A model generated the notes under the pieces. That model did no database searches. It worked only from the letters and a program-made list of their open reading frames with translations, and had not been told where the DNA came from. DNA of 64,000 bases from Frondihabitans sp. PhB188 (GTDB taxonomy: Bacteria > Actinomycetota > Actinomycetes > Actinomycetales > Microbacteriaceae), in contig NZ_RJUO01000005.1 of assembly GCF_003752365.1 (NCBI RefSeq), positions 124,001-188,000 of the forward strand, given 5' to 3'. A program made the position numbers and the translations under genes. Every line of letters starts with the position of its first letter. The first letter of the stretch is position 1. Below, piece by piece: positions 1-9,574 of the stretch.

Positions 1-601
1 GGCCCGCAGGCTCCTCCAACAGGAGCTCGCCAAGGCCGAGTACCAGAACGCCAAGCCGGGCCTGCTCGACCGTGTCGCCCAGTCGTTCTGGGACTGGGTC
101 AACTCGCTCGAGTTCGGCTCGGTCAAGGGCGTGCCGGTGCTGGGCATCCTCGTCGTGCTCGCGATCGTCGCCGTCGTGCTCCTCGTGGTGTTCCGCGTGT
201 ACGGGGCGCCGCGACTGAACCGCAAGGCGTCGGCCGCGTCGACGCTCTTCGGCGAGAACGACGACCGCTCCGCCGCCGACCTCCGAGCCGCGGCCGCCCG
301 CGCTGCCTCGGCCGGCGACCACGATCTCGCGGTCGTCGAGGCCTTCCGCGCGCTGGCCCGGGCGCTCGACGAGCGCGACGTCGTCTCGACCAGCCCGGGC
401 ACGACCGCGCAGGCGTTCGCCGTGAGCGCGGGCGAGGCGTTCCCCGACCTCGCTGGGCGGATCCTCGACGCGTCCGGCTCGTTCGACGGCGTCCGCTACC
501 TCGAGCGCTCCGGCACCGCAGCCGAGTACGAGCGGGTGCGGGAGCTCGACGGGGCTCTCGAGACGGCCAGCCCGGCCCGGCCGATCGGCGTGCCCGCATG
601 A
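1..601 (+). CDS. DUF4129 domain-containing protein (5' end outside window)
   Basis: The reading frame is open from the first bases of the window, so the start lies upstream. About 199 residues are visible. The first part (LLQQELAKAEYQNAKPGLLD...) matches the linker that precedes the membrane segment in DUF4129 proteins. A hydrophobic segment follows at about visible residues 45-62 (VLGILVVLAIVAVVLLVVF), and then a helical C-terminal domain with the FRALARALDERDVV signature typical of DUF4129. The family is usually found with MoxR/DUF58 genes and thought to act at the cell envelope; its biochemical role is not known. The stop overlaps the next start as ATGA (598-601), so the two are translationally coupled. 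Confidence 0.85.
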   Translation, partial: ARRLLQQELAKAEYQNAKPGLLDRVAQSFWDWVNSLEFGSVKGVPVLGILVVLAIVAVVLLVVFRVYGAPRLNRKASAASTLFGENDDRSAADLRAAAARAASAGDHDLAVVEAFRALARALDERDVVSTSPGTTAQAFAVSAGEAFPDLAGRILDASGSFDGVRYLERSGTAAEYERVRELDGALETASPARPIGVPA

Positions 602-1806
602 CCGACACCGCGACCCGGCCGCGCCGTACGGAGGCCCCCGGCCCGCGGGTGCCGGTCGTCGTCCGCACGCGGATCCTGCTCGGGCTCGGCGCCGCCGTCG
701 TCGTCGCCGTCCTCGCCCTGCTCGTCGTCGGCGGTCTCGCCGGCACGACCGGCAGCGCCCTCGACGCAGCCAGCACGCAGCCGAGCGGCGCCAAGGCGCT
801 GGTCAGCGTGCTTCGGGGTCAGGGCATCGACGTGACAGTGACGACGACGCTCTCGTCGACTGCGGCTGCCGCGGCGGACGACCCCGCCGAGACGACGATC
901 TTCGCCCACGACTCGAACGGGTACCTCGACGCCGACCAGTGGCGGCGCCTCGCCGGCGCCTCGTCGCACCTCGTCGTCGCGGCCCCGGCGCAGACGGCCC
1001 TCGACGCCGTCGCACCCGGCGTCACCGCGTCGACGAAGGAGCTGACCGGCACGCTCGCGCCGAGCTGCGACCTTCCGGCACTCGCGCAGTCGAGCCGTGT
1101 CACCGGAGACGGCAGCCGCTACACCGTGGCCGCCGGCTCCGACGCCGACCGCTGCCTCCCCGCCACGAGCGGCGGCGGCTACGGCCTCGTCCAGCAGCCG
1201 TTCGAGGGCTCGACCGTCACTGTCGTCGGCACGACCTCGGCGCTCAGCAACGAGAAGGTCGCCGACCTCGACGACTCCGCCTTCGCGCTCGCGCTCCTCG
1301 GCGACTCCCCCACGCTCGTCTGGTACCTCCCCTCCGTCGACGATCTGCCGAAAGGCACCGGCACCCTCGCCTCGCTCACACCCGGCTGGGTCACGCCGAG
1401 CATCGCACTGATCTTCGCCGCCGGGATCGCGGGCGCGTTCTGGCGGGGCCGCCGACTCGGTCCCCTCGTCGTCGAGAACCTGCCCGTCGTCGTGCGGTCG
1501 ACGGAGACGACCGAGGGCCGGGCGCGGCTCTACCAGCGCGGCGCCTCCCGGGTGCACGCCCTCGACCAGATCCGCGTCGGCGCCCTGTCGCGGCTCGCCC
1601 TCGCGGTCGGGCTCGGGCGGGGGGCCGACGTCGACCAGGTGGTGCGGCGGGTGGCCCAGTTCCTGCGCGTCGACCCCAAGCAGGTGCGCCACGTGCTCGT
1701 GGATGCCGTGCCCGGAGACGACGCCCACCTGATGGCCCTCAGCGACAGCCTGCGCGACCTCGAAGCCGCCGTCGCGCGAGCCGTGCGGCCCGGGGCGAGA
1801 CCATGA
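598..1806 (+). CDS. DUF4350 domain-containing membrane protein
   Basis: A 402-residue protein with an N-terminal transmembrane helix at about residues 25-45, an extracytoplasmic DUF4350 (GldG/IFT52-like) domain, a second helix around residues 262-280, and a conserved cytoplasmic tail after GRRLGPLVVENLPVVVRSTE. This layout and the position between DUF4129 and MoxR are typical of actinobacterial DUF4350 proteins. The start is fixed by the ATGA overlap with the upstream gene. The stop overlaps a 24-codon ORF (ATGA, 1803-1806) that leads into moxR. Family assignment is good; function is unknown beyond a presumed envelope role with its neighbours. Confidence 0.85.
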   Translation: MTDTATRPRRTEAPGPRVPVVVRTRILLGLGAAVVVAVLALLVVGGLAGTTGSALDAASTQPSGAKALVSVLRGQGIDVTVTTTLSSTAAAAADDPAETTIFAHDSNGYLDADQWRRLAGASSHLVVAAPAQTALDAVAPGVTASTKELTGTLAPSCDLPALAQSSRVTGDGSRYTVAAGSDADRCLPATSGGGYGLVQQPFEGSTVTVVGTTSALSNEKVADLDDSAFALALLGDSPTLVWYLPSVDDLPKGTGTLASLTPGWVTPSIALIFAAGIAGAFWRGRRLGPLVVENLPVVVRSTETTEGRARLYQRGASRVHALDQIRVGALSRLALAVGLGRGADVDQVVRRVAQFLRVDPKQVRHVLVDAVPGDDAHLMALSDSLRDLEAAVARAVRPGARP

Positions 1807-1873
1807 CGCGCCCGACCCGGCATCGCCCGATCCGAACCAGCACCCCGCCCCTTCGACGGAAAGACTCATCGGC

Positions 1874-1877
<4 letters not shown>
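1803..1877 (+). CDS. Possible 24-aa bridging ORF between the DUF4350 gene and moxR
   Basis: The ATG at 1803 overlaps the DUF4350 stop (ATGA), and the TGA at 1875-1877 overlaps the moxR ATG at 1874 (ATGA again). The short ORF therefore fills the whole gap and could carry ribosomes from one gene to the next by termination-reinitiation. The peptide is basic and rich in proline, arginine and threonine (MTRPTRHRPIRT...), with no recognisable domain. It may be a translational coupler rather than a functional protein. Two overlaps could also arise by chance in a 67-bp gap. Confidence 0.4.
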
Positions 1878-2842
<965 letters not shown>

Positions 2843-2844
2843 CC

Positions 2845-4137
2845 ATGGTCGTGACCGGATGGTTCGTCCTGCTCGTCGCCCTCGGCGTGGTGCCGATCCT
2901 CGTCGCGCCCAGCCCCTGGGTGCTGCTGGCGTGGATCGTGCTCTGCGTCGTGCTGCTCGTCGTCGACGTGCTGCTGGCGGCGTCGCCGAAGAAGGTGCGG
3001 CTCACGCGCGACCTGCCGGGCTCGATCCGCCTCGGCGAGAGCGCCACGTCGACGCTCTCGGTCTTCAACGAGAACCGGCGCAGGATCCGCGGAACCATCC
3101 GCGACGCCTGGCAGCCATCGGCCGGCGCCTCGCCGTCGCGCTTCCGTGCGGGCATCGACCCTGAGCGCCGGGTCGTGCTGACGACGGGCCTCACGCCGTT
3201 CCGGCGGGGTGAGCGCCGCGCTTCGGCCGTGACCGTCCGCACCCTCGGCCCCCTCCGGCTCGCCGGGCGCCAGGCCACCCACCCCCTCGCCGGAGCCGTG
3301 ACCGTGCTCCCCCGGTTCTCGTCGCGCAAGCACCTGCCGTCGCGGCTCGCCCGCCTGCGCGAGCTCGATGGCCGCACCAGCGTCATGGTCCGCGGCCAGG
3401 GCACCGAGTTCGACAGCCTGCGCGAGTACGTCCGCGGCGACGACGTGCGCTCCATCGACTGGCGCGCGACCGCCCGCCGGAGCGACCTCATGGTGCGCAC
3501 CTGGCGGCCCGAGCGCGACCGCCGGGTCGTGATGGTCGTCGACTCCGGGCGCACCAGCGCCGCCCGCGTCGGCGACGAGCCCCGCCTCGACACGGCCTTC
3601 GAGGCGGCGCTTCTGCTCGGCGCCCTGGCGACGCGCGCCGGCGACCGGGTCGACCTCGCGATCGCCGACCGCCGCGTCCGCGCGAGAGTGCAGGGCGCGA
3701 GCGGGGCCGACCTCCTCTCGCAGATGGTCTCGGCCATGGCGCCGGTCGACCCCGAGCTCGTCGAGACCGACTGGGCCGCTGTGCCCGCGCTCGTCCGTTC
3801 GATCACGACGCAGCGGTCGCTCGTGGTCCTCTGCACGACGCTCGACACCCCTGGCGCCGCGCGCTCGCTCCTCGCCGCCGTGCCGCAGCTCGCCAGTCGG
3901 CACCTGGTCGTCGTCGCGAGCGTCACCGACCCGGCGCTGACCGCGCTGACGACGGCGCGCGACACCCGCGACGACGTGTACCGGGCCGCCGCCGCCGAGC
4001 GCGCGCTGCTGGACGTCGCTCGCGTCTCGGCCGCCCTGCGGCAGCTCGGGGCCGACGTCGTCACCGGGACCCCCGCCGACCTGCCGCCCGCCCTCGCCGA
4101 CCGCTACCTCGCCCTCAAGGCGGCGGGCCGGCTGTAG
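2845..4137 (+). CDS. DUF58 domain-containing protein
   Basis: A 430-residue protein with two N-terminal transmembrane helices (about residues 4-45) followed by a DUF58/VWA-like cytoplasmic region. The diagnostic block is REYVRGDDVRSIDWRATARR, then RTWRPERDRRVVMVVDSGR, where DSGR begins the degenerate VWA fold. The ATG at 2845 lies 2 nt after the moxR stop and gives the expected membrane-anchored N terminus; longer in-frame starts would run into moxR. Together with MoxR, DUF4129 and DUF4350 it forms a conserved operon of probable envelope function. The 3' end faces a GC-rich repeat tract and a convergent gene. Confidence 0.92.
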   Translation: MVVTGWFVLLVALGVVPILVAPSPWVLLAWIVLCVVLLVVDVLLAASPKKVRLTRDLPGSIRLGESATSTLSVFNENRRRIRGTIRDAWQPSAGASPSRFRAGIDPERRVVLTTGLTPFRRGERRASAVTVRTLGPLRLAGRQATHPLAGAVTVLPRFSSRKHLPSRLARLRELDGRTSVMVRGQGTEFDSLREYVRGDDVRSIDWRATARRSDLMVRTWRPERDRRVVMVVDSGRTSAARVGDEPRLDTAFEAALLLGALATRAGDRVDLAIADRRVRARVQGASGADLLSQMVSAMAPVDPELVETDWAAVPALVRSITTQRSLVVLCTTLDTPGAARSLLAAVPQLASRHLVVVASVTDPALTALTTARDTRDDVYRAAAAERALLDVARVSAALRQLGADVVTGTPADLPPALADRYLALKAAGRL

Positions 4138-4468
4138 CCGCGCCGCCGCCGCCGCACCGCGGCACCGCCGCCACGCCCGCCGCAGCCGCGCCGCCGAGAT
4201 GGCCGTCGCCGTCGCCCGCGCCCACCCCACCCGACGCCCAGGGCCACCTCGCGCCGCGCGCCGCGCCGCCGCCGCGCCCGCCGCTGCCGCCGCAGCCGCG
4301 CCGCCGAGATGGCCGGCGCCGTCGCCCGCGCCTGACCCACCCGACGCCCAGGGCCACCTCAACGCCGCGCGCCGCGCCCGCCGCCGCCGCGCCGCCGCGC
4401 CCGCCGCCGCCGCCGCCACCGCCGAGATGGCACGCCTCACGGCAGGAGGGACGGATCTCGCCCCGACG
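4138..4468. repeat. Gene-free 331-bp convergent gap with a degenerate GC-rich repeat of about 110 bp
   Basis: This gap between two convergent gene ends contains no credible gene. It is dominated by GCC/CGC runs. A unit of about 110 bp starting near 4181 recurs near 4291: GCCGAGATGGCC, GTCGCCCGCGCC and CCCAGGGCCACCTC appear in the same order. A third, truncated start (GCCGAGATGGCA) occurs at 4421-4432. Short ORFs through it encode only alanine/proline/arginine runs. It looks like a minisatellite or decayed duplication; no clean terminator hairpin stands out. Confidence 0.65.
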
Positions 4469-5464
4469 TCAGCCGGAGACCAGCCGCCGCGCCCCCGCCT
4501 CGAACTCGTCCAGGTCGCCGGTCTGGCCGGCACGGTGGGCGCGCCCCCCGACGACCCACTGGTAGACGAGGAAGGCCGCGAGCGCGACGGTCCCGATCCC
4601 GATCTTGATGGCCCACGGCCACGGCTGGCGGGTGACGAACCCCTCGATCACGCCGGAGACCAGCAGCGACAGCATCAGGCCGATCGCGATGGTGAACAGG
4701 GCGCGGCCGTCTTCGGCGAGCGCCTGCCCGCGGGTCCGGGCGCCGGGCGCGATCCACGACCAGAAGATCATGAGCCCGGCGGCCATCGACACGAACAGGC
4801 TGTACAGCTCGAGCTGACCGTGCGGGGCGATGTACAGGAAGAAGTAGTCGAGACGCCCCTGGTCGGCCATGATGCCGGCGGTCAGCCCGACGTTCTGCGC
4901 GTTGGTCAGGAGGATGTACGGCACGAACAGGCCGGTGATGCCGAACGCGATGCTCTGGGCGGCGATGAACGCGTTGTTGGTCCACACCTGACCCGTGAAC
5001 GACGATGGCGGGTTGTCGGAGTAGTAGTCCACGAAATCGCCGGTCGCGAACTGCCTGCGGAACTCCGGTGTGCCGAAGGTCGCGAGCACGGCCGGGTTCG
5101 ACGCGGCCCAGGTCGCGAACAGCACGGCGACGACGACGGTGACCCCGGCGGTCACGAGCGACAGCCAGCGCACCCGGTAGAGCGCGGCGGGCAGCTGGGC
5201 GACGAAGAACGCGGGGATCTGGGCGGCGAGGTTGCGGCCGGCCCCCGTGAAGCGGAGGCGGGAGCGGCTCAGGGTCAACGAGAGGCGGTCGGCGGTGCCT
5301 GACGTTCCTGCGCTCGATTTCATGGCCGAGAGCTGGGCGGCGCCCGACTGGTACAGCTCGATGAGCCGGTCGGCGTCGTCGCCCTCGAAGCGGCGGCGCC
5401 GGGACAGCGCGTCGAGCTCCGCCCAGTCGGCGGAGTGGGCGCTTGCGTAGGCGTCGAGATCCAT
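4469..5464 (-). CDS. Stage II sporulation protein M-like (DUF95) membrane protein
   Basis: A 331-residue integral membrane protein. The soluble N-terminal part (DLDAYASAHSADWAELDALSRRRR, then a helical RLIELYQSGAAQLS segment) and the later helices (for instance WLSLVTAGVTVVVAVLFATW and GLMIFWSWIAPGARTRGQAL) match the SpoIIM/DUF95 family found beside RDD and MoxR genes in non-sporulating actinobacteria. In those hosts it has no proven function; a membrane-organising or transport role is inferred. The ATG lies only 18 bp from the divergent RDD gene with no Shine-Dalgarno sequence, suggesting a leaderless mRNA. Confidence 0.9.
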   Translation of the reverse strand: MDLDAYASAHSADWAELDALSRRRRFEGDDADRLIELYQSGAAQLSAMKSSAGTSGTADRLSLTLSRSRLRFTGAGRNLAAQIPAFFVAQLPAALYRVRWLSLVTAGVTVVVAVLFATWAASNPAVLATFGTPEFRRQFATGDFVDYYSDNPPSSFTGQVWTNNAFIAAQSIAFGITGLFVPYILLTNAQNVGLTAGIMADQGRLDYFFLYIAPHGQLELYSLFVSMAAGLMIFWSWIAPGARTRGQALAEDGRALFTIAIGLMLSLLVSGVIEGFVTRQPWPWAIKIGIGTVALAAFLVYQWVVGGRAHRAGQTGDLDEFEAGARRLVSG

Positions 5465-5482
5465 TCTGATTAGATACTAGGC
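5465..5482. promoter_or_regulatory. 18-bp shared divergent promoter, probably leaderless in both directions
   Basis: Only 18 bp separate the ATG codons of the SpoIIM-like (minus) and RDD (plus) genes. The gap is a small A+T island (TAGATACTA at 5471-5479) reading as a -10-like box on either strand: TAGATA 6 nt before the plus ATG, TAGTAT 9 nt before the minus ATG. Neither start has room for a Shine-Dalgarno sequence. Overlapping leaderless promoters are the simplest reading; this is inferred. Confidence 0.55.
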
Positions 5483-6352
5483 ATGGCTGGTCGTCGCGTC
5501 CGCAAGGACTCCCCCGTCGCGTTCGACGCATTCGCGCCCGACGACGACGAGCTGGTCACGGGCGAGGCCGTCGGGCTCGACGTGCGACCGGCGTCGTTCG
5601 TGCTGCGGCTGGCGGGTGTGGCCATCGACTACGCCGTGTACTTCCTGGGGCTCATCGGACTCCTGATCCTGCTGTCGCTCGCCGCCGAGAACAGCCTCGT
5701 CGACGACTCGACCGCCCAGGCGCTCGTGATCGTGTCGCTCGTGCTGGCCCTCATCGTCGCGCCGACGGTCGTCGAGACGGCCACGCAGGGCAAGTCGCTC
5801 GGCAAGCTCGCGGTGGGCGCCCGGGTCGTCCGACTCGATGGTGGCGCCATCGGGCTGCGCCACGCGTTCATCCGCGCCCTCGTCGGCATCCTCGAGATCG
5901 TCGCGACCACCGGCGGAGTGGCCGTCGTGGTGGGGCTCCTGAATTCGAGGTCCCGCCGCCTGGGCGATCTGCTCGCAGGAACGTACGCCCTCAACGAGCG
6001 GCCTCCGAAGGCCGGGCGCGTGGTCTACGCCGTCCCGCCCGAACTCGAGGCGTGGTCGCGGATCGCCGACGTGGCGAGGCTTCCTGATTCGCTGGCTCGG
6101 CGCATGTCGTCGTTTCTGCAGCAGTCCGGGGCGATGACGCCCGACAGCCGCATCCGCGTCGCGTCGGGTCTCGCCGCAGAGGCGTCGGCGTTCGTGTCGC
6201 CGCTGCCGGAGGTCGCGCCCGAGCTGTTCGTCGTGGCCGTGTCGGCCGTGCGCCGCGAGCGCGAGTCGCGGGCGCTGGCGGCCGAGGCCGCGAACCTCGA
6301 GCGCCTGTCGCCGGCGCTGACGGGGCTGCCGGCGGGGTTTCCGAGGCGCTGA
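5483..6352 (+). CDS. RDD family membrane protein
   Basis: A 289-residue protein. The RDD domain begins at about residue 32 (PASFVLRLAGVAIDYAVYFL, with the family Arg and Asp), and includes VETATQGKSLGKLAVGARVVRLDG and RRLGDLLAGTYAL, the conserved C-terminal end of the domain. About three transmembrane helices are visible. A soluble tail of about 115 residues after the domain is common in Micrococcales homologues. RDD proteins have no single defined role; some act in ion or compatible-solute transport. It diverges from the SpoIIM-like gene and ends just before a hairpin repeat element. Confidence 0.92.
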   Translation: MAGRRVRKDSPVAFDAFAPDDDELVTGEAVGLDVRPASFVLRLAGVAIDYAVYFLGLIGLLILLSLAAENSLVDDSTAQALVIVSLVLALIVAPTVVETATQGKSLGKLAVGARVVRLDGGAIGLRHAFIRALVGILEIVATTGGVAVVVGLLNSRSRRLGDLLAGTYALNERPPKAGRVVYAVPPELEAWSRIADVARLPDSLARRMSSFLQQSGAMTPDSRIRVASGLAAEASAFVSPLPEVAPELFVVAVSAVRRERESRALAAEAANLERLSPALTGLPAGFPRR

Positions 6353-6380
6353 TCCCGGCCTTGCCCGTCCGGGCGCTATA

Positions 6381-6474
6381 CCACGATCAGGACTCGGCAC
6401 CATTCCACCAGCCCGCGACACCACGATCAGGACTCGGCACCACGCAATGCGGTGGTGTGGAGTCCCGATCGTGG
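6381..6474. repeat. Composite hairpin repeat, copy A (direct repeat plus 23-bp inverted repeat)
   Basis: CCACGATCAGGACTC occurs at 6381 and again at 6421, with 23 identical bases (from 6380 and 6420). The second copy then pairs with an inverted copy at 6452-6474, giving a 23-bp stem (20 of 23 paired) with an 8-nt loop (6444-6451). The layout, with motif starts at offsets 0, 40 and 86, is the same as at 46602-46695. It lies between the 3' ends of convergent genes (RDD and copA), so it could also act as a two-way terminator. No ORF or transposase is associated. Confidence 0.8.
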
Positions 6475-6516
6475 TGCGGTGCCAGGGGGTCCGGGCCCAT
6501 CGACGCCGCCGCGCGG

Positions 6517-8934
6517 CTAGAGAGCGCGCCGCAGCCGCAGGCTGTTCCCGACGACGACAAGAGACGACAGCGCCATCGCCAGCCCCGATACGACGGGATT
6601 GAGCAGGCCGAGCATCGCGATCGGCAGCGCCGCGACGTTGTACGCGAACGCCCAGAACAGGTTGACCTTGATCGTGCGCAGCGTCTTGCGCGCGACGACG
6701 AGCGACTCCGCGATCAGGCGCGGGTCGTCGCGCACGAGCGTGATGTCGCCGGCCTCGATCGCGGCGTCCGAGCCGCCCCCGAGCGCGATCCCGACGTCGG
6801 CCCCGGCCAGAGCGGCCGAGTCGTTGACGCCGTCGCCGACCATGGCCACCACGTGGCCCTTTGACTGGAAGGACCGCACGGTGTCGAGCTTTCCGCCGGG
6901 CAGGACCCCGGCGACGACGCGCTCGATCCCGAGTTCCTGCGCCACTCGCCGCGCAGCGCCCTCGTTGTCGCCGGTGACCAGCACCGGAGTGAGGCCGAGT
7001 GCGCGGAGGTCGGCGATCGCCTGGCGACTGGTGGGGCGCACGGTGTCCGACACCACGATCACGCCACGGGCGAGGCCGTCCCAGGCGACGACGACCGCGG
7101 TCGCGCCGCTCTGCTCGGCGGTGTCGACGGCATCCTGAATCGACGCGTCGAGCGTGACGCTCCACGCGTCGGCGATCCAGCCGGGCCGGCCGACCGCCAC
7201 GAGGGTGCCGTCGACCAGAGCGTGGGCTCCCTGGCCCGGCGCCGACCGGAACTCCTCTGATTGCGGACGCAGGAACTGCCCGCCCTCGCCGGCCTCCACG
7301 ATCGCGCGCGCCACCGGGTGCTCCGAGAACCGCTCGACCGCCGCTGCACGGGCGAGCACCTCGGGGTCGACCTCGTTGGTGACGGCCATCAGTCCCGTCG
7401 TCAGGGTTCCGGTCTTGTCGATCAGGACGGTGTCGACTGCGCCGGCGCGCTCGATGACCTCGGGTCCGCGGATCAGGATCCCGCGCGTGGCGCCGAGACC
7501 GGTGCCGACGAGCAGGGCGGTCGGAGTCGCCAGTCCGAGCGCGCACGGGCAGGCGATGATGATCGTCGCGACCGCCGCGGCCACGGCGACGGACGGCGCG
7601 GAGCCGGTGAGCAGCCAGAGCACCAGCGTCAGGAGGGAGAGCCCGATGACGACGGGGACGAAGACTCCTGAGATGCGGTCGGCGAGGCGCTGCACCTGCG
7701 CCTTGCCGGTCTGGGCGCTCTCGACGAGGCTCGCGATGCGGGCGAGCTGCGTGTCGCTGCCGACGCGCTCGGCGCGGACCGTGAGGTGGCCGCCGGCGTT
7801 GAGGGTTCCGCCCGCCACGACAGCGCCGGGGGCCACTTCGACAGGAACGGATTCTCCGGTGAGCATGCTCACGTCGACCGCCGAGGTTCCTGAGACGACC
7901 ACGCCGTCGACCGGGATCCTCTCCCCCGGGCGGACGGCGACCACGTCGCCGACCTGCAGGGCCGCGGCGTCGACCGTGGTCTCGACTTCATCGCGCACGA
8001 GAGTCGCCGTACGCGGGGCGAGGTCGAGCAGGGCGTGCAGGGCGCGGCCGCTGGTGACGCGCGCCTTGGCCTCGAAGTAGCGTCCGGCGAGCAGGAAGAC
8101 CGTCACGACCGAGGCGACCTCGAGGTAGACGTCTCCGCTGGCCGACCCGGACCGCCCGAACAGGCGCAGCTCCATGTGCATGCCGGTCATCCCCGCGTCG
8201 CCGAAGAACAGGGCGTAGACCGACCAGCCGTAGGCCGCCGTGACGCCGAGCGAGATAAGGGTGTCCATCCCGACGCCGCCGTGCCGAGCCTGGCGGACGG
8301 CCATCGAGTGGAACGGCCAGGCGCCCCAGATCGCGACCGGGCTCGCGAGGGCGAACGCGAGCCACTGCCAGTCGGCGAACTGGAGCGGCGGGACCATCGA
8401 CAGCACGAGGACGGGCAGGGCCAGGATCGCCGACACCACGACGCGCTGCCGCAGGTCGTCGGCGGAGCCGTGGTCGTGCTCGCCGGAGGCGTGCTCAGAC
8501 GCGGCGTGTTCGGGCGCGGCGTGCTCGGGCGCGGCGTGTTCGGGCGCGGCGTGTTCGGGCGCGCGGTCGCCGGACGTGCCGCGGCCGGGCTCGACGGGCG
8601 TCGAGGCGCCGCGGTCACTGTGGGTCGCGGTGGCCCCGCGATCCTGCGCCCGGCCGTCTCGGGTCGGCCGCGACGGAGCCCGCAGCACCCGCGCGCCGTA
8701 GCCGGCGGCGGCGACAGCGGCGAGTGCGACGTCATCTGGCGCCTCGGACGGGAGCTCGACGCGGGCGCGCTCGGTCGCGAGGTTCACGGATGCGGTGGCT
8801 CCCGGGATGCGGTTGAGCTTCTTCTCGACGCGAGCCGCGCAGCTGGCGCAGGTCATCCCCTCGATGCTCAGGTCGACGTGGCGGCGGTCGAGGTCAGGGG
8901 TGCTCGGCGTGGTGCCGTCGACTCCGGGCGTCAC
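6517..8934 (-). CDS. copA: Copper-translocating P1B-type ATPase
   Basis: An 805-residue heavy-metal P-type ATPase. In order: an N-terminal HMA domain with metal-binding GMTCASC (residues 26-32), a His-rich repeat linker (about 125-154), transmembrane segments from about 166, actuator TGES (359-362), the CPC ion-binding motif (462-464), phosphorylation site DKTGT (506-510), HP (539-540) and the hinge [11 protein letters not shown] near the C-terminal end. The CPC motif and the csoR-copZ context indicate Cu(I) export. The GTG at 8934 overlaps the copZ stop as GTGA. The linker repeats are unusual (see findings). Confidence 0.96.
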   Translation of the reverse strand: MTPGVDGTTPSTPDLDRRHVDLSIEGMTCASCAARVEKKLNRIPGATASVNLATERARVELPSEAPDDVALAAVAAAGYGARVLRAPSRPTRDGRAQDRGATATHSDRGASTPVEPGRGTSGDRAPEHAAPEHAAPEHAAPEHAASEHASGEHDHGSADDLRQRVVVSAILALPVLVLSMVPPLQFADWQWLAFALASPVAIWGAWPFHSMAVRQARHGGVGMDTLISLGVTAAYGWSVYALFFGDAGMTGMHMELRLFGRSGSASGDVYLEVASVVTVFLLAGRYFEAKARVTSGRALHALLDLAPRTATLVRDEVETTVDAAALQVGDVVAVRPGERIPVDGVVVSGTSAVDVSMLTGESVPVEVAPGAVVAGGTLNAGGHLTVRAERVGSDTQLARIASLVESAQTGKAQVQRLADRISGVFVPVVIGLSLLTLVLWLLTGSAPSVAVAAAVATIIIACPCALGLATPTALLVGTGLGATRGILIRGPEVIERAGAVDTVLIDKTGTLTTGLMAVTNEVDPEVLARAAAVERFSEHPVARAIVEAGEGGQFLRPQSEEFRSAPGQGAHALVDGTLVAVGRPGWIADAWSVTLDASIQDAVDTAEQSGATAVVVAWDGLARGVIVVSDTVRPTSRQAIADLRALGLTPVLVTGDNEGAARRVAQELGIERVVAGVLPGGKLDTVRSFQSKGHVVAMVGDGVNDSAALAGADVGIALGGGSDAAIEAGDITLVRDDPRLIAESLVVARKTLRTIKVNLFWAFAYNVAALPIAMLGLLNPVVSGLAMALSSLVVVGNSLRLRRAL
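8473..8562 (-). repeat. In-frame 15-bp tandem repeat encoding a His-rich CopA linker
   Basis: A 15-bp unit (GAACACGCCGCGCCC-like on the coding strand) is repeated about four to six times, encoding APEHA/SEHAS pentapeptides that run into GEHDHG. It lies between the HMA domain and the first membrane helix of CopA. The period is a multiple of three, so copy changes would keep the frame. The histidines could bind copper, which is an inference. Confidence 0.85.
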
Positions 8935-9155
8935 GACCGGGCCGCCAGGGCGTAGCCGGCCTCGTCGAGGGCGGCACGGACGTCGTCACCCGGGAGAGGG
9001 GCGGCGCTGGTCACGGTCACGGCGCTCGAAGCGCCGGGCTTCAGGTCGACGTCGACCGAGGCGACGCCGTCGAGGGCGCCGAGCTCGGACGAGACGGAGT
9101 GCACGCAGTGGGCGCAGGTCATGCCGTCGACGAGGTACGTGGTGGTGGTGGTCAT
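8931..9155 (-). CDS. copZ: Copper chaperone, HMA-domain (CopZ-like)
   Basis: A 74-residue single HMA domain. GMTCAHC (Cys14, Cys17) is the Cu(I) site and the rest follows the ferredoxin-like fold ([21 protein letters not shown]...ALDEAGYAL). The ATG at 9155 is preferred over a start 36 nt upstream because a strong GGAGGAG sits 6-7 nt before it and the protein then begins at the domain. It should pass Cu(I) to CopA, whose GTG overlaps its stop. Length is normal for CopZ. Confidence 0.93.
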   Translation of the reverse strand: MTTTTTYLVDGMTCAHCVHSVSSELGALDGVASVDVDLKPGASSAVTVTSAAPLPGDDVRAALDEAGYALAARS

Positions 9156-9187
9156 TCGGGTCTCCTCCGAAGTGATGGGGTCGCGCG

Positions 9188-9517
9188 TCACGAGCGCACG
9201 AGGCGGGCGATGGCGGCGGACGCCTCCTTGACCTTCTGGTCGGCGATGTCACCGCCCTGGCGCGCGGCCTCGGCGACGCAGTGGGCGAGGTGGTCGTCGA
9301 GCAGCTGGAGCGCGACGGTCTCGAGGGCCCTGGTCGCCGCCGACACCTGGGTCAGGACGTCGATGCAGTAGGTGTCTTCCTCGACCATTCGCTGCAGGCC
9401 GCGGACCTGCCCCTCGGCGCGTTTGAGGCGCTTGATGATGAGCTCTTTGTCGCCGCTGTAGCCGACGTGCGCGCTGTGGTCGTGGGTGGTGCTGTGGTCC
9501 TGGGTGGTGCCGTCCAT
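9188..9517 (-). CDS. csoR: Copper-sensing repressor CsoR (DUF156 family)
   Basis: A 109-residue all-helical metal-sensing repressor. The Cu(I) ligand set Cys-His-Cys is present as C51 (DTYCIDVL), H76 and C80 (DDHLAHC), which favours CsoR over RcnR, FrmR or CstR. The N terminus adds a His-rich stretch (DHSTTHDHSAH). A GGAGG sequence precedes the ATG at 9517. The gene leads the operon csoR-copZ-copA, and two CsoR-type palindromes lie directly upstream. Copper binding would release the repressor and switch on its own operon. Confidence 0.95.
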   Translation of the reverse strand: MDGTTQDHSTTHDHSAHVGYSGDKELIIKRLKRAEGQVRGLQRMVEEDTYCIDVLTQVSAATRALETVALQLLDDHLAHCVAEAARQGGDIADQKVKEASAAIARLVRS

Positions 9518-9529
9518 GTCGTTCCTCCA

Positions 9530-9544
9530 TACCCCCTAGGGGTA
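9530..9544 (-). promoter_or_regulatory. CsoR operator, proximal
   Basis: TACCCCCTAGGGGTA is a perfect 15-bp palindrome of the kind bound by actinobacterial CsoR repressors. It lies 12 nt upstream of the csoR ATG, next to the ribosome-binding site, so binding would block transcription or early elongation of csoR-copZ-copA. Confidence 0.85.
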
Positions 9545-9574
9545 CCGCCACCCTACGCCTCCGCACCGTCGAAC

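Noticed and set aside
4115-4357. Several short frames in the GC-rich gap after the DUF58 gene
   Set aside because: They consist of Ala/Arg/Gly/Pro runs created by the GCC repeats and have no start signals.
6381-6474. Direct repeats spaced 40 bp apart, considered as a short CRISPR array
   Set aside because: Only two direct copies occur, the third is inverted and pairs with the second, and no cas genes are present.
5477-7546. Long open frame on the minus strand across RDD and copA
   Set aside because: It is the antisense shadow of RDD and an out-of-frame reading of copA, with Arg-rich composition typical of shadows at high GC.
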